Shown here in pieces: positions 8,795 to 18,196 of a stretch of DNA of 64,000 nucleotides. The notes beneath the pieces were generated by a model. It saw only the letters and a program-made list of their open reading frames with translations, was not told the DNA's origin and did not search any database. The DNA is taken from positions 248,001 through 312,000 of the forward strand of contig NZ_JARKNA010000003.1 of assembly GCF_029360765.1 (NCBI RefSeq). Direction: 5' to 3'. The position numbers were made by a program, and so were the translations under genes. Origin of the DNA: Terrimonas pollutisoli. GTDB lineage: Bacteria > Bacteroidota > Bacteroidia > Chitinophagales > Chitinophagaceae. Every line of letters starts with the position of its first letter. Position 1 is the stretch's first letter.

Positions 8795-9484
8795 ATGAAG
8801 AAGTTTTTATTATCCATAATAGCTTTTGCTTTTATTAGTACGGCTTTGGCCCAATCAGCAGAAGAGTTGCTCAATAAAGTAAAAGCTAAACTGGAGATTG
8901 TGAAAGACTATGAAGCGAAGGGAAAACTAAAGACCAATGTTGTTTTTATCAAAGCCCCGGTAGCGATTGTAAAAATTTATTATAAAAAACCGGACAAGTT
9001 GAAGATCGTTAATGAAAAAGGTATTTCATTAATCCCCAAAGGATCGGTAAATATCAGCCTCAATAAATTCCTGGCAGAAGTTGGTCGTTTCGATGTGATT
9101 GATGCCGGCAAAGAAGCCGCAACCGGTTTCAGGATCCTCAAGTTGTTACCAACGGATGAAAATAATGAAATCGTTTTATCCACCCTGTATATAGATGAAG
9201 CTGCATTGGTAATACGGAAGGCGAAGAACACTACCAAAGACAATGGTACCTATGAACTGGAGATGAGTTATGGAAATTATGTCGCCTATGGTTTGCCTGA
9301 TAGGGTTGTCTTTTCTTTTAATATCAAAGATTATAAGTTGCCGAAGGGTGTTACGTTTGATTATGATAATGGCAATACAAAACAACCCGCTGCTGATAAG
9401 ACAGCAGGCACAAAAGGAAAGGTGGAGATTAGCTATTCAGGATACATTATCAATAAGGGGGTGCCGGATGAAATATTTAGATAA
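8795..9484 (+). CDS. LolA-like outer-membrane lipoprotein-sorting family protein
   Basis: 229 residues with a clean signal peptide (residues 1-20, ending ALAQS). The mature part opens with SAEELLNKVKAKLEIVKDYEAKGKL and continues through the strand KIYYKKPDKLKI, the pattern of the LolA/LolB half-barrel fold that carries lipid tails in the periplasm. Length is close to the family's usual 200-230. It has no partner such as LolCDE or LolB nearby; it stands alone between repeat-containing gaps. A general role in lipid or lipoprotein handling is an inference from fold only. Confidence 0.7.
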   Translation: MKKFLLSIIAFAFISTALAQSAEELLNKVKAKLEIVKDYEAKGKLKTNVVFIKAPVAIVKIYYKKPDKLKIVNEKGISLIPKGSVNISLNKFLAEVGRFDVIDAGKEAATGFRILKLLPTDENNEIVLSTLYIDEAALVIRKAKNTTKDNGTYELEMSYGNYVAYGLPDRVVFSFNIKDYKLPKGVTFDYDNGNTKQPAADKTAGTKGKVEISYSGYIINKGVPDEIFR

Positions 9485-9673
9485 GCCGGGGGAAGAGATT
9501 GGACCATATAGCCAGATTGCTTTCCTTATTATGTTTACAGGTGCCGGGAAGGCAGTTAGCCGGCCACGGCGTGTTATTTTATGGGAACGCCAACATAGGC
9601 GCAAAAGTTTGCCGACCCCATGTTACCAGCTCAACCATATGATTGTCGCATTGAAGAACGGCCGGAATCCCAC

Positions 9674-10990
9674 TCATTTCTTTAAGTCAAAAACAACCTT
9701 CGCATTTTTTTGCTCACTGGATGAAATAAAAACTTCATAACGATTGGCTGGTGTAGTGATGATCATGACTGAAGTATTCGGTGGAATAGAACCTAAATTT
9801 TCAGCGACCATAATCAGTTCGTGGTGGGGTTGAGATGGATTTAGACCGATGCTGAAGGAAATTGGTTTTTGAGAAAGGCGTATATGCGATCTTATTAGGA
9901 TATTGTTGTGATATATGCTAACCGTATCCCCATCTATTTCACCATTGTCATAGATGTTAATTTTGATTTCACCAGCGTTGGTCTCAATTTTCCTGACCAG
10001 TGCATTTTCCCTGGTCTTTAACACCAGGGGAGGTGGAGGAAATATTTTCGGCGGTTGCTTTAGCGCAGCAATTGTTTTGGAGGCCGTATCCCTTTGCGGC
10101 TTGATCACCTGGGATGGGTTAACTTTTTTTGGGGGCGTGGCGGTAACTTTTTTGGATGGTGTTTTTTTAACAGCCGATGGTTTTGCGGGAGGCTTTGTTG
10201 TTGGCGCGGCTGTGGGTTTCGGGTCTTGCTTCACACATTCGCGGATGGTAATATCGTCTACGGCGAAATCGTTTCCACAACCACTCGGCGCATTGTTGGT
10301 CATAAACAAGATTGCAGTTGATATGGAAGCAGGGGTGGTGAAATAAACACGATGCTGTGCCCACCGGGGCTCGTCCACCCTGGGCAGATCTTTTGTCACC
10401 ATATCGGCGATGAACTTACCGTCCGGTGTTTCCAGCCGGATGTTGAGACTGGGCAATAACAGGAAGGGACATTTTTTAGTGGGCCTGCAAAGGTTCATCA
10501 GCCACACACCGAGTTCATATGTGGTGTTACTCTTTAGTCCACCAAAAGAGGTGCTTAAAAATACACCTCCACGCGGCCCTGCATTTACCAGCAGCATATT
10601 CCCGTCAACATCGCCAGGAGTGTGATCCTCCAAAAGTGTATGCCAATCGTCACGAAAGCAGGCTTGCGTATACGAAGCATAGGAATAATGGCCGTCGGTT
10701 GGGCATGAATTTGTAACCCGTTCATAATAGGAAAGGCCAGGCCTGGTCAGGTCTTTTACATTACCCCTGCCAAAGTGTATGGTGTATTGGGATGGTTTAA
10801 AGATGCAGTTGGGCGGTTGCGCTTTCGATACAAAGGCGAAGGGAAGAATGATGAATATGAAACCAAAATGCTTCAACGTCTCATACACTTTACACTTAAA
10901 GCTACTACAAAATGATAGTATTCTTCGAAGGATGGTATGAAAGGCAAATTTCAGATGATGGGTTTTCATTATGCCGGACCTATCCTGCAT
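9674..10990 (-). CDS. Secreted protein with galactose-binding-like domain and Pro/Lys/Thr linker
   Basis: 438 residues; the start may be the ATG at 10969 (MKTHHLKF). A hydrophobic segment FGFIFIILPFAFVSKAQ near residues 42-58 is the probable export signal, with a long n-region. Residues about 60-250 resemble the beta-sandwich found in other Bacteroidota surface proteins (SYYERVTNSCPTDGHYSYAS; FAVDDITIREC), with several Cys pairs. A linker rich in Pro, Lys and Thr spans about 252-325. The C-terminal about 100 residues form a separate beta domain (YDNGEIDGDTVSIYHNN), a module often seen at the end of such proteins. Function is not known; surface location is inferred. Confidence 0.75.
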   Translation of the reverse strand: MQDRSGIMKTHHLKFAFHTILRRILSFCSSFKCKVYETLKHFGFIFIILPFAFVSKAQPPNCIFKPSQYTIHFGRGNVKDLTRPGLSYYERVTNSCPTDGHYSYASYTQACFRDDWHTLLEDHTPGDVDGNMLLVNAGPRGGVFLSTSFGGLKSNTTYELGVWLMNLCRPTKKCPFLLLPSLNIRLETPDGKFIADMVTKDLPRVDEPRWAQHRVYFTTPASISTAILFMTNNAPSGCGNDFAVDDITIRECVKQDPKPTAAPTTKPPAKPSAVKKTPSKKVTATPPKKVNPSQVIKPQRDTASKTIAALKQPPKIFPPPPLVLKTRENALVRKIETNAGEIKINIYDNGEIDGDTVSIYHNNILIRSHIRLSQKPISFSIGLNPSQPHHELIMVAENLGSIPPNTSVMIITTPANRYEVFISSSEQKNAKVVFDLKK

Positions 10991-11013
10991 ACGTTAACAT
11001 TGGTACCGGATTG

Positions 11014-11090
11014 AGCCCCAGCGGGGCTGCATGTTGGTAGTTTACAGTACACCAATATTGTTGGCACCCTGTAGGGGTGCAATGTGCTCT
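11014..11090. repeat. Pair of dispersed palindromes (AGCCCC-AGC-GGGGCT and GCACCC-TGTAG-GGGTGC)
   Basis: Two short hairpins 50 bp apart, at 11014-11028 and 11074-11090, both followed by sequence related to CATGTTGG / CAATGTGC. This pair type is familiar from many Bacteroidota intergenic regions. They lie in the 722-bp gap between the leftward secreted protein and the leftward ankyrin protein. Confidence 0.65.
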
Positions 11091-11305
11091 TGCGGAAATA
11101 TAGGATACATCTTTCAGACTATTCAATATTCCTGTTCGTGACATGAACCGGGGGCGGGAGCCGAGGTTCTACGGCTTCTTTGAAGCCGGTACGGAGACGC
11201 AGCCTCCGCACAACAACGATACATTTTGAATATTCTGTGTAAAAGATAGCTCAAGCATCCCGACGCAATCTTATTCCAGTTATTGTTGCTGCCGGTTTCT
11301 TCTTT

Positions 11306-11534
11306 CTTTTCTTTTCCCCTTGATGGAAAACAAAAGGATCAAGGACAAACAAATACTCCGCTGTTTGTCCGGGCCAACGCACAGGGTAGACTTTGATTGT
11401 TTGAAAGTCGTTTTCTTGTTTGTAGTGATAGGTTCGGGACTCCGCTTCGTGTTATGCGTGGCAACGAAAGGCGCTGCTTTTTCGCCGGAAGCCATTATAG
11501 TAATGAGTGAACTTAGTAGGCGAAAAGAGGCGCC
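11306..11534 (+). repeat. Structured dispersed element, copy 1
   Basis: Three successive hairpins flank conserved single-stranded blocks: stem 1 CTTTTCTTTTCC (11306-11317) with GGAAAACAAAAG (11325-11336); stem 2 GGACAAAC (11343-11350) with GTTTGTCC (11363-11370); then the blocks GGCCAACGCAC and AAGTCGTTTTC; then stem 3 GGCGCTGCTTTTTCGCC (11470-11486) with GGCGAAAAGAGGCGCC (11519-11534). A second copy in the same orientation lies at 33309-33544. Stems 1 and 2 differ in sequence between copies yet still pair. Open frames in this stretch are not convincing as genes. It may be a non-coding RNA or a non-autonomous mobile element. Confidence 0.7.
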
Positions 11535-11712
11535 GGGGATTTCCAATAGATCGTTAGTAGATGGAAGTCATTGCAAGAAACAGTAGAATTTGAATATTAC
11601 TTTTTCCTGTTGGCGTGATGCATGTCTTCACGCATCACTTTAATTCCCTTGCGTAGAGCCAGTAACGGAATTTATCTTTATTTTTTTCGGTGATACCGGC
11701 CAAACCAAAGGT

Positions 11713-12573
11713 TCAGATCCTTGTAGCCACCACTAATGGTTCAGGCTCATGAACACTTAATGAAATGGCCTTGTCATTGTTCATCTTAAAAATGATCTTA
11801 ACCGAAGCGGCGCCTGCCGGCGAAAAAGTATTTTCATCCACTTTATTTAATTTTCTTGGAGATGATCCTTTGCGACCAATTTGTAAAAAACCCAGCCGGT
11901 GTTGATCAACAACGAAGATCTCAGCTTCGCCGGCTCCAAAGCGATATTCACCAAAAAACATTTTCTTTTCTTCATCCGTCATCGCGAGGCTCTTTGGTTT
12001 CATGTCTGCATTGCCCAGCCCTTCCAGGTAACTGATCACCTTATTTACATTGTCCCGGTCTGATGCTGAAATATTTTTAGCTTCAAGCCTGTTCTTTGCA
12101 TGTTGAAGCAACGTGATCCCATGCGGGCCTGTATGGCTTTGAATACCCGGAACGGTTTCAACCATTTCCTGCACAGCTTTGAGCATGCCCATCATTGTGA
12201 AAGTAAAAATATCAGGCCTGGCGCCGTTACTGATCAGGAACTCTGCAATATCCCTGCGACCCACATGCGAAGCGGCGCCCAGCGCAGTTTCCCAATCTCC
12301 AAAACCCCAGTCCCAGGCAGCGCCTGCCAGTTCGGGTCGCTGGCTCACCAGTTCTTTCACTTTGTCAAAATTTCCATGCGAAGCGCCAACTATACTGCTC
12401 ACCATTTCATCATTCATACCTGGATACCGGTAAAAAAGTGGCTCTCCATGAATGACCGCAGGTGGCATAGCAGCAGTACCCTGCGCAGATGAATAACCAA
12501 ATGCAGTAATGCTTATTAAACCAAATGCAGAACTTTTTATAAATCGTCGCCGTGGAGAAGGTAAGTTGTTCAT
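11713..12573 (-). CDS. Tat-exported ankyrin-repeat protein
   Basis: 286 residues. The N-terminus PRRRFIKSSAFGLISITAFGYSSAQ looks like a twin-arginine signal (RRRFIK followed by a mild hydrophobic stretch). Residues about 55-160 are ankyrin-like: GNFDKVKELVSQRPELAG, GDWETALGAASHVGRRDIAEFL and SNGARPDIF. The C-terminal 90 residues resemble the small beta domain (EEKKMFFGEYRFGAGEAEIFVV) that often ends Bacteroidota serine hydrolases. It probably acts in the periplasm as a binding protein. Homologues accompany oxidoreductases or hydrolases, but no clear partner is adjacent. Confidence 0.75.
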   Translation of the reverse strand: MNNLPSPRRRFIKSSAFGLISITAFGYSSAQGTAAMPPAVIHGEPLFYRYPGMNDEMVSSIVGASHGNFDKVKELVSQRPELAGAAWDWGFGDWETALGAASHVGRRDIAEFLISNGARPDIFTFTMMGMLKAVQEMVETVPGIQSHTGPHGITLLQHAKNRLEAKNISASDRDNVNKVISYLEGLGNADMKPKSLAMTDEEKKMFFGEYRFGAGEAEIFVVDQHRLGFLQIGRKGSSPRKLNKVDENTFSPAGAASVKIIFKMNNDKAISLSVHEPEPLVVATRI

Positions 12574-12976
12574 GATATGCAGTGTTACAATGGTCTTATC
12601 AATTTACGGAGTGAATTACCTTGAAAGCTACAATTTCCCGATGACCGGCAGTATTATGTTATTGAAGGTAGAAGGATATCCAATTAATCGTCTGCAGTTT
12701 TATAGCGAATACAGGTATCGGCTAAATTAAAAGGTTGGTCGTTTATTTGCGTGGCCGGTAAAGACAGCGGGTGTTAACCGCTATCATAATCTATAACGAA
12801 GATTTCTATACAGCGGGGTTGTTGCTATTTACAAAATCATTCACGGCAAGCCGGTACGGAGGCCCTGTCTCTTCACAACAACCCTATGGCTTTTGGTTTA
12901 TTTATCGGTTGCGAAGACTATGGGGATCTTTCTATCGTAGAGTTTTAAAAATCCAGGGGGTATATAGTTGCCTTGA
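12574..12976. other. 403-bp gap without a recognised gene
   Basis: Frames here are short and lack coding character. No hairpin terminator or known repeat was seen, apart from the likely promoter region of the leftward ankyrin gene at its left end. Confidence 0.5.
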
Positions 12977-13171
12977 TTATCCTTCACCACCTAATTCTCT
13001 TTCATCTAATGCCTGGTCATCTTCAAAGTCGTAGGGGTCAGGCTTTTTCTTATCCTCTTTATTCTTTTTGATAATCTTAGATGGGTCTGCAGACCTGCCT
13101 TTGGCGGTAAGTTTTTCGTCGTTCTTATCGGCTGCTGGCTTTGGGGGAGTTGTTTTCTTAGCTTTTGGCAT
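12977..13171 (-). CDS. Small highly charged protein, 64 aa
   Basis: A lysine-rich N-terminal half (MPKAKKTTPPKPAADKND) is followed by an acidic C-terminus (DPYDFEDDQALDERELGGEG). No hydrophobic segment. The strong charge segregation and clean ATG start argue for a real gene; similar small disordered proteins are common in Chitinophagaceae. It might bind nucleic acid through the basic half, but that is speculation. It stands alone. Confidence 0.6.
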   Translation of the reverse strand: MPKAKKTTPPKPAADKNDEKLTAKGRSADPSKIIKKNKEDKKKPDPYDFEDDQALDERELGGEG

Positions 13172-13456
13172 GTATCAAATTTACGAAACAGGCTCTAAAT
13201 GGCTTTGTGATTTTCTATCTATCAATACGGAATGACAGGCAGCGTATAAGACTAAAAGCAGAACGATTTGAAGACACCGATAATTTTGAAAAATGCAGGG
13301 TAATAGGCCGAAATGGAAGATAACGCCAACACAGACGGAAAATGACAAGCCGGCATTTTTTCAATTCAGAAGAGTTAAGTATGACTGATTATTTTGTTAA
13401 ACATTTCCAATTTGTCAGCTTTTTAAAAACGGTACAGGCATTGAGCTCATACCGGT

Positions 13457-14428
13457 ATGTTAGAAACAATAAATTCAGATGCGCAGCTTTTAGATGCCTA
13501 TTCGGAAACTATTGGTAATGTTTACACACGGATTGCACCTTCAGTAGTACATATAAAAAATGTCGGTGATAAAACAGAAAACAGAAGACGGGCGGATAAA
13601 AATGATTCGATGGGTTCCGGTTTTATCATTTCCTCCGATGGCTATATTATCAGTAATCATCATGTTGTTGATAAGGCCAGGGAACTTTATGTAACACTTG
13701 ATGACGGCAATGTTTTGAAAGCAGAACTAAAAGGAAGCGACGCTTCAACTGATATAGCTGTTCTTAAAGCAGATGGCAAAAGCTTCAGATCTTTATCATT
13801 TGCAGATTCGGATGCCATCAGGCCTGGTCAAATCGCTATTGCTATTGGAAATCCTTATGGCTTGCAGCAAACTGTTACAGCCGGGGTGGTAAGCGCTGTG
13901 GGCAGAAGCCTGCGGGCTGGCAATGGAAGGTTGATTGATGATGTGATACAAACAGATGCCGCACTTAATCCCGGTAATTCAGGAGGGCCCTTGTTAAATT
14001 CAGGAGGTTATGTAATAGGAGTAAATACAGCCATTATTTCTTCAGCACAGGGAATTTGTTTTGCGGTATCATCCAACCTGGCGGGTTATATAGCCGGGCA
14101 AATAATTATGAAAGGCAAAGTAACAAGAGCCCTGATCGGTATTGCCGGCCAGACAGTGCAGTTGAGCAACCGGATGAGAGAGTTTAACAGGATCACTAAT
14201 AAAACCGGTGTTTTTGTTTTTGAAGTGATGAAGATAAATGCGCTGAACCATCGCAGAATACAATATGGGGACATCATTGTAAAGTTCAATGACAAAACTG
14301 TTGAAACAATAGACGGCTTATTTAAACACCTGACAGAAGAAACGATTGGAATTCCTGTGCACATTGGCTTATTAAGGGAAGGAAAATTAATGACGGAGTT
14401 GATTGTTCCTGAGTATTCAGCTAACTGA
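13457..14428 (+). CDS. HtrA/DegP-like trypsin-fold protease with PDZ domain
   Basis: 323 residues. The catalytic triad is complete: H69 in SNHHVVD, D99 in STDIAVLK and S175 in NPGNSGGPL, with the family loop IGNPYG at about 130-135. A single PDZ domain follows (about 225-320, IQYGDIIVKFNDKTVETIDG). No signal peptide or membrane anchor is visible, unlike typical DegP/DegS, so it may be a cytoplasmic HtrA-like enzyme, or an upstream start has been missed. No partner genes are adjacent. HtrA proteases degrade misfolded proteins; the role here is inferred. Confidence 0.92.
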   Translation: MLETINSDAQLLDAYSETIGNVYTRIAPSVVHIKNVGDKTENRRRADKNDSMGSGFIISSDGYIISNHHVVDKARELYVTLDDGNVLKAELKGSDASTDIAVLKADGKSFRSLSFADSDAIRPGQIAIAIGNPYGLQQTVTAGVVSAVGRSLRAGNGRLIDDVIQTDAALNPGNSGGPLLNSGGYVIGVNTAIISSAQGICFAVSSNLAGYIAGQIIMKGKVTRALIGIAGQTVQLSNRMREFNRITNKTGVFVFEVMKINALNHRRIQYGDIIVKFNDKTVETIDGLFKHLTEETIGIPVHIGLLREGKLMTELIVPEYSAN

Positions 14429-14580
14429 TGATGAAGTATCAGTAGGTTTGTCCTGCATCACTTTCATTGGCGAAATAGTCTTTCATAGTCAATTTATTTC
14501 CGGGGTGACATGGTGCGTGTAGCGACTCCCAAATAACATCGCTGTCGGGTTACCCTTTCTAATTTATATCTTTAGCCGGG

Positions 14581-15048
14581 ATGACAAGAATTCTAATACT
14601 ATCAATAATTCTTAGCGGCTGTACAAAACTGTATTATATCAATAATAAAACCAGTAACAATCAGCCGGTCAGCCTTATGTTTTATAAAGGGTCGGCGATT
14701 ACTGCGAATGATCACAGGTTTTCAAGGTATTCAGGAAGCAAAGTCATTCACAATTTCGAAGTAGCAGAAAACGATTCGTGCAAGGGTTACCAATTTCAAC
14801 TTATTCCGAACACAAAAATTAGTTTATCTGAACTGGTCAACATGAGAAGCCCCCAGGCTAATCAAGGCTTTCAAATATGTTTACGTGGTCAGTGTGAAGT
14901 TTTCCCCTACCCGCCCCAGGCACAACATGCCGTTCTTACAAAATCTTTTCTATTGTGGAAAGTATATGAGATTCAAATAAAAGAGACCGGCAGCAAAAAC
15001 ATTATCGCCGTTGATTCAACCGGCACCCACGGAACTATTCAATTTTAG
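14581..15048 (+). CDS. Putative lipoprotein, 155 aa
   Basis: A very short signal sequence ends in a lipobox (LSGC, Cys14), so the mature protein should be lipid-anchored. The remainder is not recognised; it has a pair of cysteines in FQICLRGQCEVF about residues 100-108 that could form a disulfide. It precedes the fucosidase gene by 189 bp on the same strand but no functional link is visible. Confidence 0.6.
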   Translation: MTRILILSIILSGCTKLYYINNKTSNNQPVSLMFYKGSAITANDHRFSRYSGSKVIHNFEVAENDSCKGYQFQLIPNTKISLSELVNMRSPQANQGFQICLRGQCEVFPYPPQAQHAVLTKSFLLWKVYEIQIKETGSKNIIAVDSTGTHGTIQF

Positions 15049-15236
15049 TTGTTACTTCGATGAATAGTAATAATAAAACGATTGATCCTACCAACTTCAG
15101 CAGATGAAATGAGCCAGGACGATTGCCGTCACCAACCGGGATGATTATTTGGCGAAACAAAGTTCGATGAGGCCAAAATAAAATAACAAATGAACTCATC
15201 AATTCCATTTGGCCAAAAACAATAAAAAATAAACAA

Positions 15237-16688
15237 ATGAAAAAAACATTCTCCTTTATCACGGCGTTGATCGCTTTTTACCTGGCTTCTTCGCAGCCTT
15301 TCGAAGCTAATTGGGCTTCGCTCAATAAACGGAAGATACCGGAATGGTTCCACCAGGATAAGTTTGGCATATTTATCCACTGGGGCCTGTATGCAGTGCC
15401 TTCTTATGCGCCGGTGATACCTAACAGCGGGGACAGTTATGCAGAATGGTATTGGTACCGTATTAATGAAAAGAAAAAAGGATTTAAAGAATTTCATGAT
15501 AAGCATTACGGACCTGATTTTTTATATCCGCAATTTGAAACGCAGTTTAAAGCCGAACTGTTTGATCCGCAGCAATGGGCCGATGTGTTTAAAAAATCAG
15601 GCGCCCGCTATGTAGTCTTAACATCCAAACATCATGAAGGCTATTGCTTATGGAACAGCGCTGAAGCAGACCGGACATGGCAAAGACCCTGGAACGCTGT
15701 AACAGGTACACCCAAACGTGATCTTTTGGGCGACCTTAGTAATGCGGTGAGATCAGCCGGCTTAAAAATGGGTTATTATTATTCGCTCTATGAATGGTTT
15801 AATCCGCTATGGCTGACCGATAAAAAAAGATATGTAAACGAGCATATGATACCCCAGTTCAAAGACCTGGTAACAAAATATAAACCGGCTGTTATATTTT
15901 CTGATGGTGAATGGGAGCTTTCTGATACAGCCTGGAAAAGTGAAGCGTTACTGGCCTGGTTATTCAATGAATCACCGGTAGCAAAGGAAGTAGTAGTGGA
16001 TGATCGCTGGGGAAGCAATACCCGTGGAAAAAATACCGGGGCTACCTACACTACTTCCGAATACGGAAGCGGTATGGATGCGAGTGTAATTTGGGAAGAA
16101 AGCCAGGGTATCGGCCACTCGTACGGATACAACCGCAATGAAAAACTGGAAGATTATAAAAGCAGCCATGATCTTATTTTAGTACTGGTAGATATTGTAT
16201 CAAGGGGTGGCAACCTGTTGCTGGATATAGGCCCAACGGCAGATGGCCGCATCCCCGTCATTATGCAGCAACGTTTGGCGGATATGGGAACCTGGCTGCA
16301 AACAAATGGAGAAGCTATTTATGGAACAAAAGCGTACAAACAATCTTATCAATGGAGTGAAGGTAAAATACCCCAAAAAAAGGATGAGAGTTTTATGTCA
16401 GGTTACAGTGTAAGCCAACTTGTAAAACCCAGCAAAGACAATGCATCTATCGAGGCATTTTTCACTACCAAAAACAAAGACCTGTTTTGTATTGTTCCCG
16501 GCTATCGTTCAAAAATAAAACTGCGCAATTTTAAACCAGCGGCAGGAACTACGGTTAGCATTTTGGGCAACAGTAAATCATTGCCCTTTAAACAAACCGG
16601 TAATGATTGTATCATCGATCTTTCCGGCATGCAACCCGGTGAAATGTTGGCAGAGTTGTTTGTTATTAAACTTAAAAACGCTTTGTAA
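15237..16688 (+). CDS. Secreted alpha-L-fucosidase, GH29
   Basis: 483 residues with a signal peptide (MKKTFSFITALIAFYLASSQ). The GH29 signature runs through EWFHQDKFGIFIHWGLYAVPS, the VVLTSKHHEGYCLW strand, GYYYSLYEWFNP and the nucleophile segment VIFSDGEWE, where D223 is the expected catalytic nucleophile. A C-terminal beta domain (about 375-483) follows. It would release terminal alpha-L-fucose from glycans in the periplasm or outside the cell. No SusCD pair or other glycosidase is adjacent, so it is not part of an evident polysaccharide utilisation locus. Family assignment is firm; linkage specificity is not determinable. Confidence 0.95.
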   Translation: MKKTFSFITALIAFYLASSQPFEANWASLNKRKIPEWFHQDKFGIFIHWGLYAVPSYAPVIPNSGDSYAEWYWYRINEKKKGFKEFHDKHYGPDFLYPQFETQFKAELFDPQQWADVFKKSGARYVVLTSKHHEGYCLWNSAEADRTWQRPWNAVTGTPKRDLLGDLSNAVRSAGLKMGYYYSLYEWFNPLWLTDKKRYVNEHMIPQFKDLVTKYKPAVIFSDGEWELSDTAWKSEALLAWLFNESPVAKEVVVDDRWGSNTRGKNTGATYTTSEYGSGMDASVIWEESQGIGHSYGYNRNEKLEDYKSSHDLILVLVDIVSRGGNLLLDIGPTADGRIPVIMQQRLADMGTWLQTNGEAIYGTKAYKQSYQWSEGKIPQKKDESFMSGYSVSQLVKPSKDNASIEAFFTTKNKDLFCIVPGYRSKIKLRNFKPAAGTTVSILGNSKSLPFKQTGNDCIIDLSGMQPGEMLAELFVIKLKNAL

Positions 16689-16748
16689 GGTTTCGGGACG
16701 CTTCGCAGTATTCAATTGAGTGCGGTTATAAGTATCAGCTTTGATTGT

Positions 16749-16777
16749 GCGGTTGGTGAAAGAAAAACACCAACCGC
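16749..16777. repeat. 10-bp perfect hairpin in repeat remnant
   Basis: Arms GCGGTTGGTG and CACCAACCGC flank the loop AAAGAAAAA, 60 bp after the fucosidase stop. The arms resemble the GCGGTCGGTGAAAGA start of the repeat at 45822, so this is probably a degraded member of that family rather than a terminator. Confidence 0.5.
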
Positions 16778-16935
16778 GGCGTGAAGATAATAGTAGTGCG
16801 GCGAATCCGGCCGCCATATTTTTTTGTTTGTAAACCTTGCTGGCCGGGACGTCGCCTGTGAAGGGTGAGGACACTCGGCGGGGGAAGTAATAGTAACTTC
16901 AAACAAAAGTTTATATTTTAATAAAAATTAACTCG

Positions 16936-17778
16936 ATGAAGATTGTCTTAGTTACGTTTTTTTTATTGAGTAATATGGTTTCGATTTCACAGGTGAACAG
17001 GGATGCAATTTTTAAAAGCATGGATGGTTTAATAAAGTCTAACTCTGCACCAATTAAGAATAAAGAAAAAAAATTAGACAACCTGAATGGTAAAGTCAAA
17101 TTTATAATTGAGGATTATTATACATTAAATGGCGAAAAAATCGAACGGCCTGGCCTCAAAGTACCTGGGAACTGTTATAAATATTGGTATTCAAAAGAAG
17201 GCCAGCTTATAAGAAGGCAAAATTATTTTGATACGGTTATTTATTCCGATGAATTTTTTTTATATAAAAAGGGGTTGTTAAATCAAGTCATTCTCAAAAC
17301 AAAAAGCGGTAGAACCGATAGTATTAACTACACTTATAATAACAATGGCTTCTTGATAAAGGAAGAAAAGTTTTATAATGGTAAAACATCAAGAAAAAAA
17401 GTTTTTAACTATGATAACAGCGGAAGACTGAGCCAGGAGTTTGAGTTTGGTGATGGGTTTAATAGTGTTGCCAGAAGTGATTATCGTTATTCTAAAAACC
17501 AACTTGATTCAATAATTCATCTCAACGGACGAACTGTATTTACTTATTATCTGAACGGACTATTAAAGCAAAAGACTATTGGCTATCCGGATAATATATT
17601 TCCGACCTTATATAAATATGATAATCATTCAAACATTGTTGAAGAATCTCTACCTACGCTTAAAGCCACTTACAGGTTCGACTATGAATACGACAAACAA
17701 TTGAATTGGATCAGCAAGTATGATTATTCTGGGGGAAAGCTTATGTCAATAATCAAAAGAACAATTGAATACTATTAA
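16936..17778 (+). CDS. Secreted YD-repeat-like protein
   Basis: 280 residues with a signal peptide (residues 1-19, ending SISQ). From about residue 60 onward it carries repeated tyrosine-rich hairpins such as YTYNNNGFLIKEEKFYNG, FNYDNSGRLSQEFEF and YKYDNHSNIVEES, typical of YD/RHS-like or MORN-like beta strands. It is far too short to be an RHS toxin and has no toxin domain. AT-rich codons contrast with the fucosidase upstream, which may hint at separate origin. Function unknown; export is likely. Confidence 0.75.
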   Translation: MKIVLVTFFLLSNMVSISQVNRDAIFKSMDGLIKSNSAPIKNKEKKLDNLNGKVKFIIEDYYTLNGEKIERPGLKVPGNCYKYWYSKEGQLIRRQNYFDTVIYSDEFFLYKKGLLNQVILKTKSGRTDSINYTYNNNGFLIKEEKFYNGKTSRKKVFNYDNSGRLSQEFEFGDGFNSVARSDYRYSKNQLDSIIHLNGRTVFTYYLNGLLKQKTIGYPDNIFPTLYKYDNHSNIVEESLPTLKATYRFDYEYDKQLNWISKYDYSGGKLMSIIKRTIEYY

Positions 17779-18196
17779 ATCTTCTTTTTTTCAGATGAGA
17801 TTCTTATTGCGTGGGTATGCGTATCGGCGGACTCGTCGTTGTAAGATGTGATATCCCTTCATTCAAACGCCGAGTCCATGGCTAACTCGCAATGGCTCGG
17901 ATGAGACTCGGCTGGGAAATAGCGCCTGGAAAACAGCTGGTATAAGATTGTAAAGGCATTTAACTAAGAAACCCCTGCCCGGCCAACCGTTCATCCAAAA
18001 AATTTTTTACAACGCAAGAACAGTACACCATACTGTTTTTTTGATTGAAAATCTTCCAATGTATACATCTTTTGGTTTAGCGTTTCATATTCCTTCAGGT
18101 GCTACTTGGCAATAATTAATGGTTAGTGGTCAAATTATGATCGCAGAAAGAACAGAAACGAATAGTTTTAATCACTAAACAATAAACTGGTCAATT
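17779..18196. other. 418-bp gap with degenerate repeats
   Basis: The stretch 17805-17935 contains repeated words such as GCGGACTCGTCG, GCCGAGTCCATGGC and ACTCGGCTGGG, loosely related to the repeat family elsewhere. The rest is AT-rich leader for the next gene. No gene is recognised. Confidence 0.45.

Noticed and set aside
11280..11586. Two 88-residue open frames on opposite strands
   Set aside because: They fall in the structured dispersed element and show no coding signature; the RNA-like structure explains the sequence better.
12509..12730. 73-residue frame over the start of the ankyrin gene
   Set aside because: It overlaps the Tat-signal region of the leftward gene and its upstream DNA, with no ribosome site or motif.
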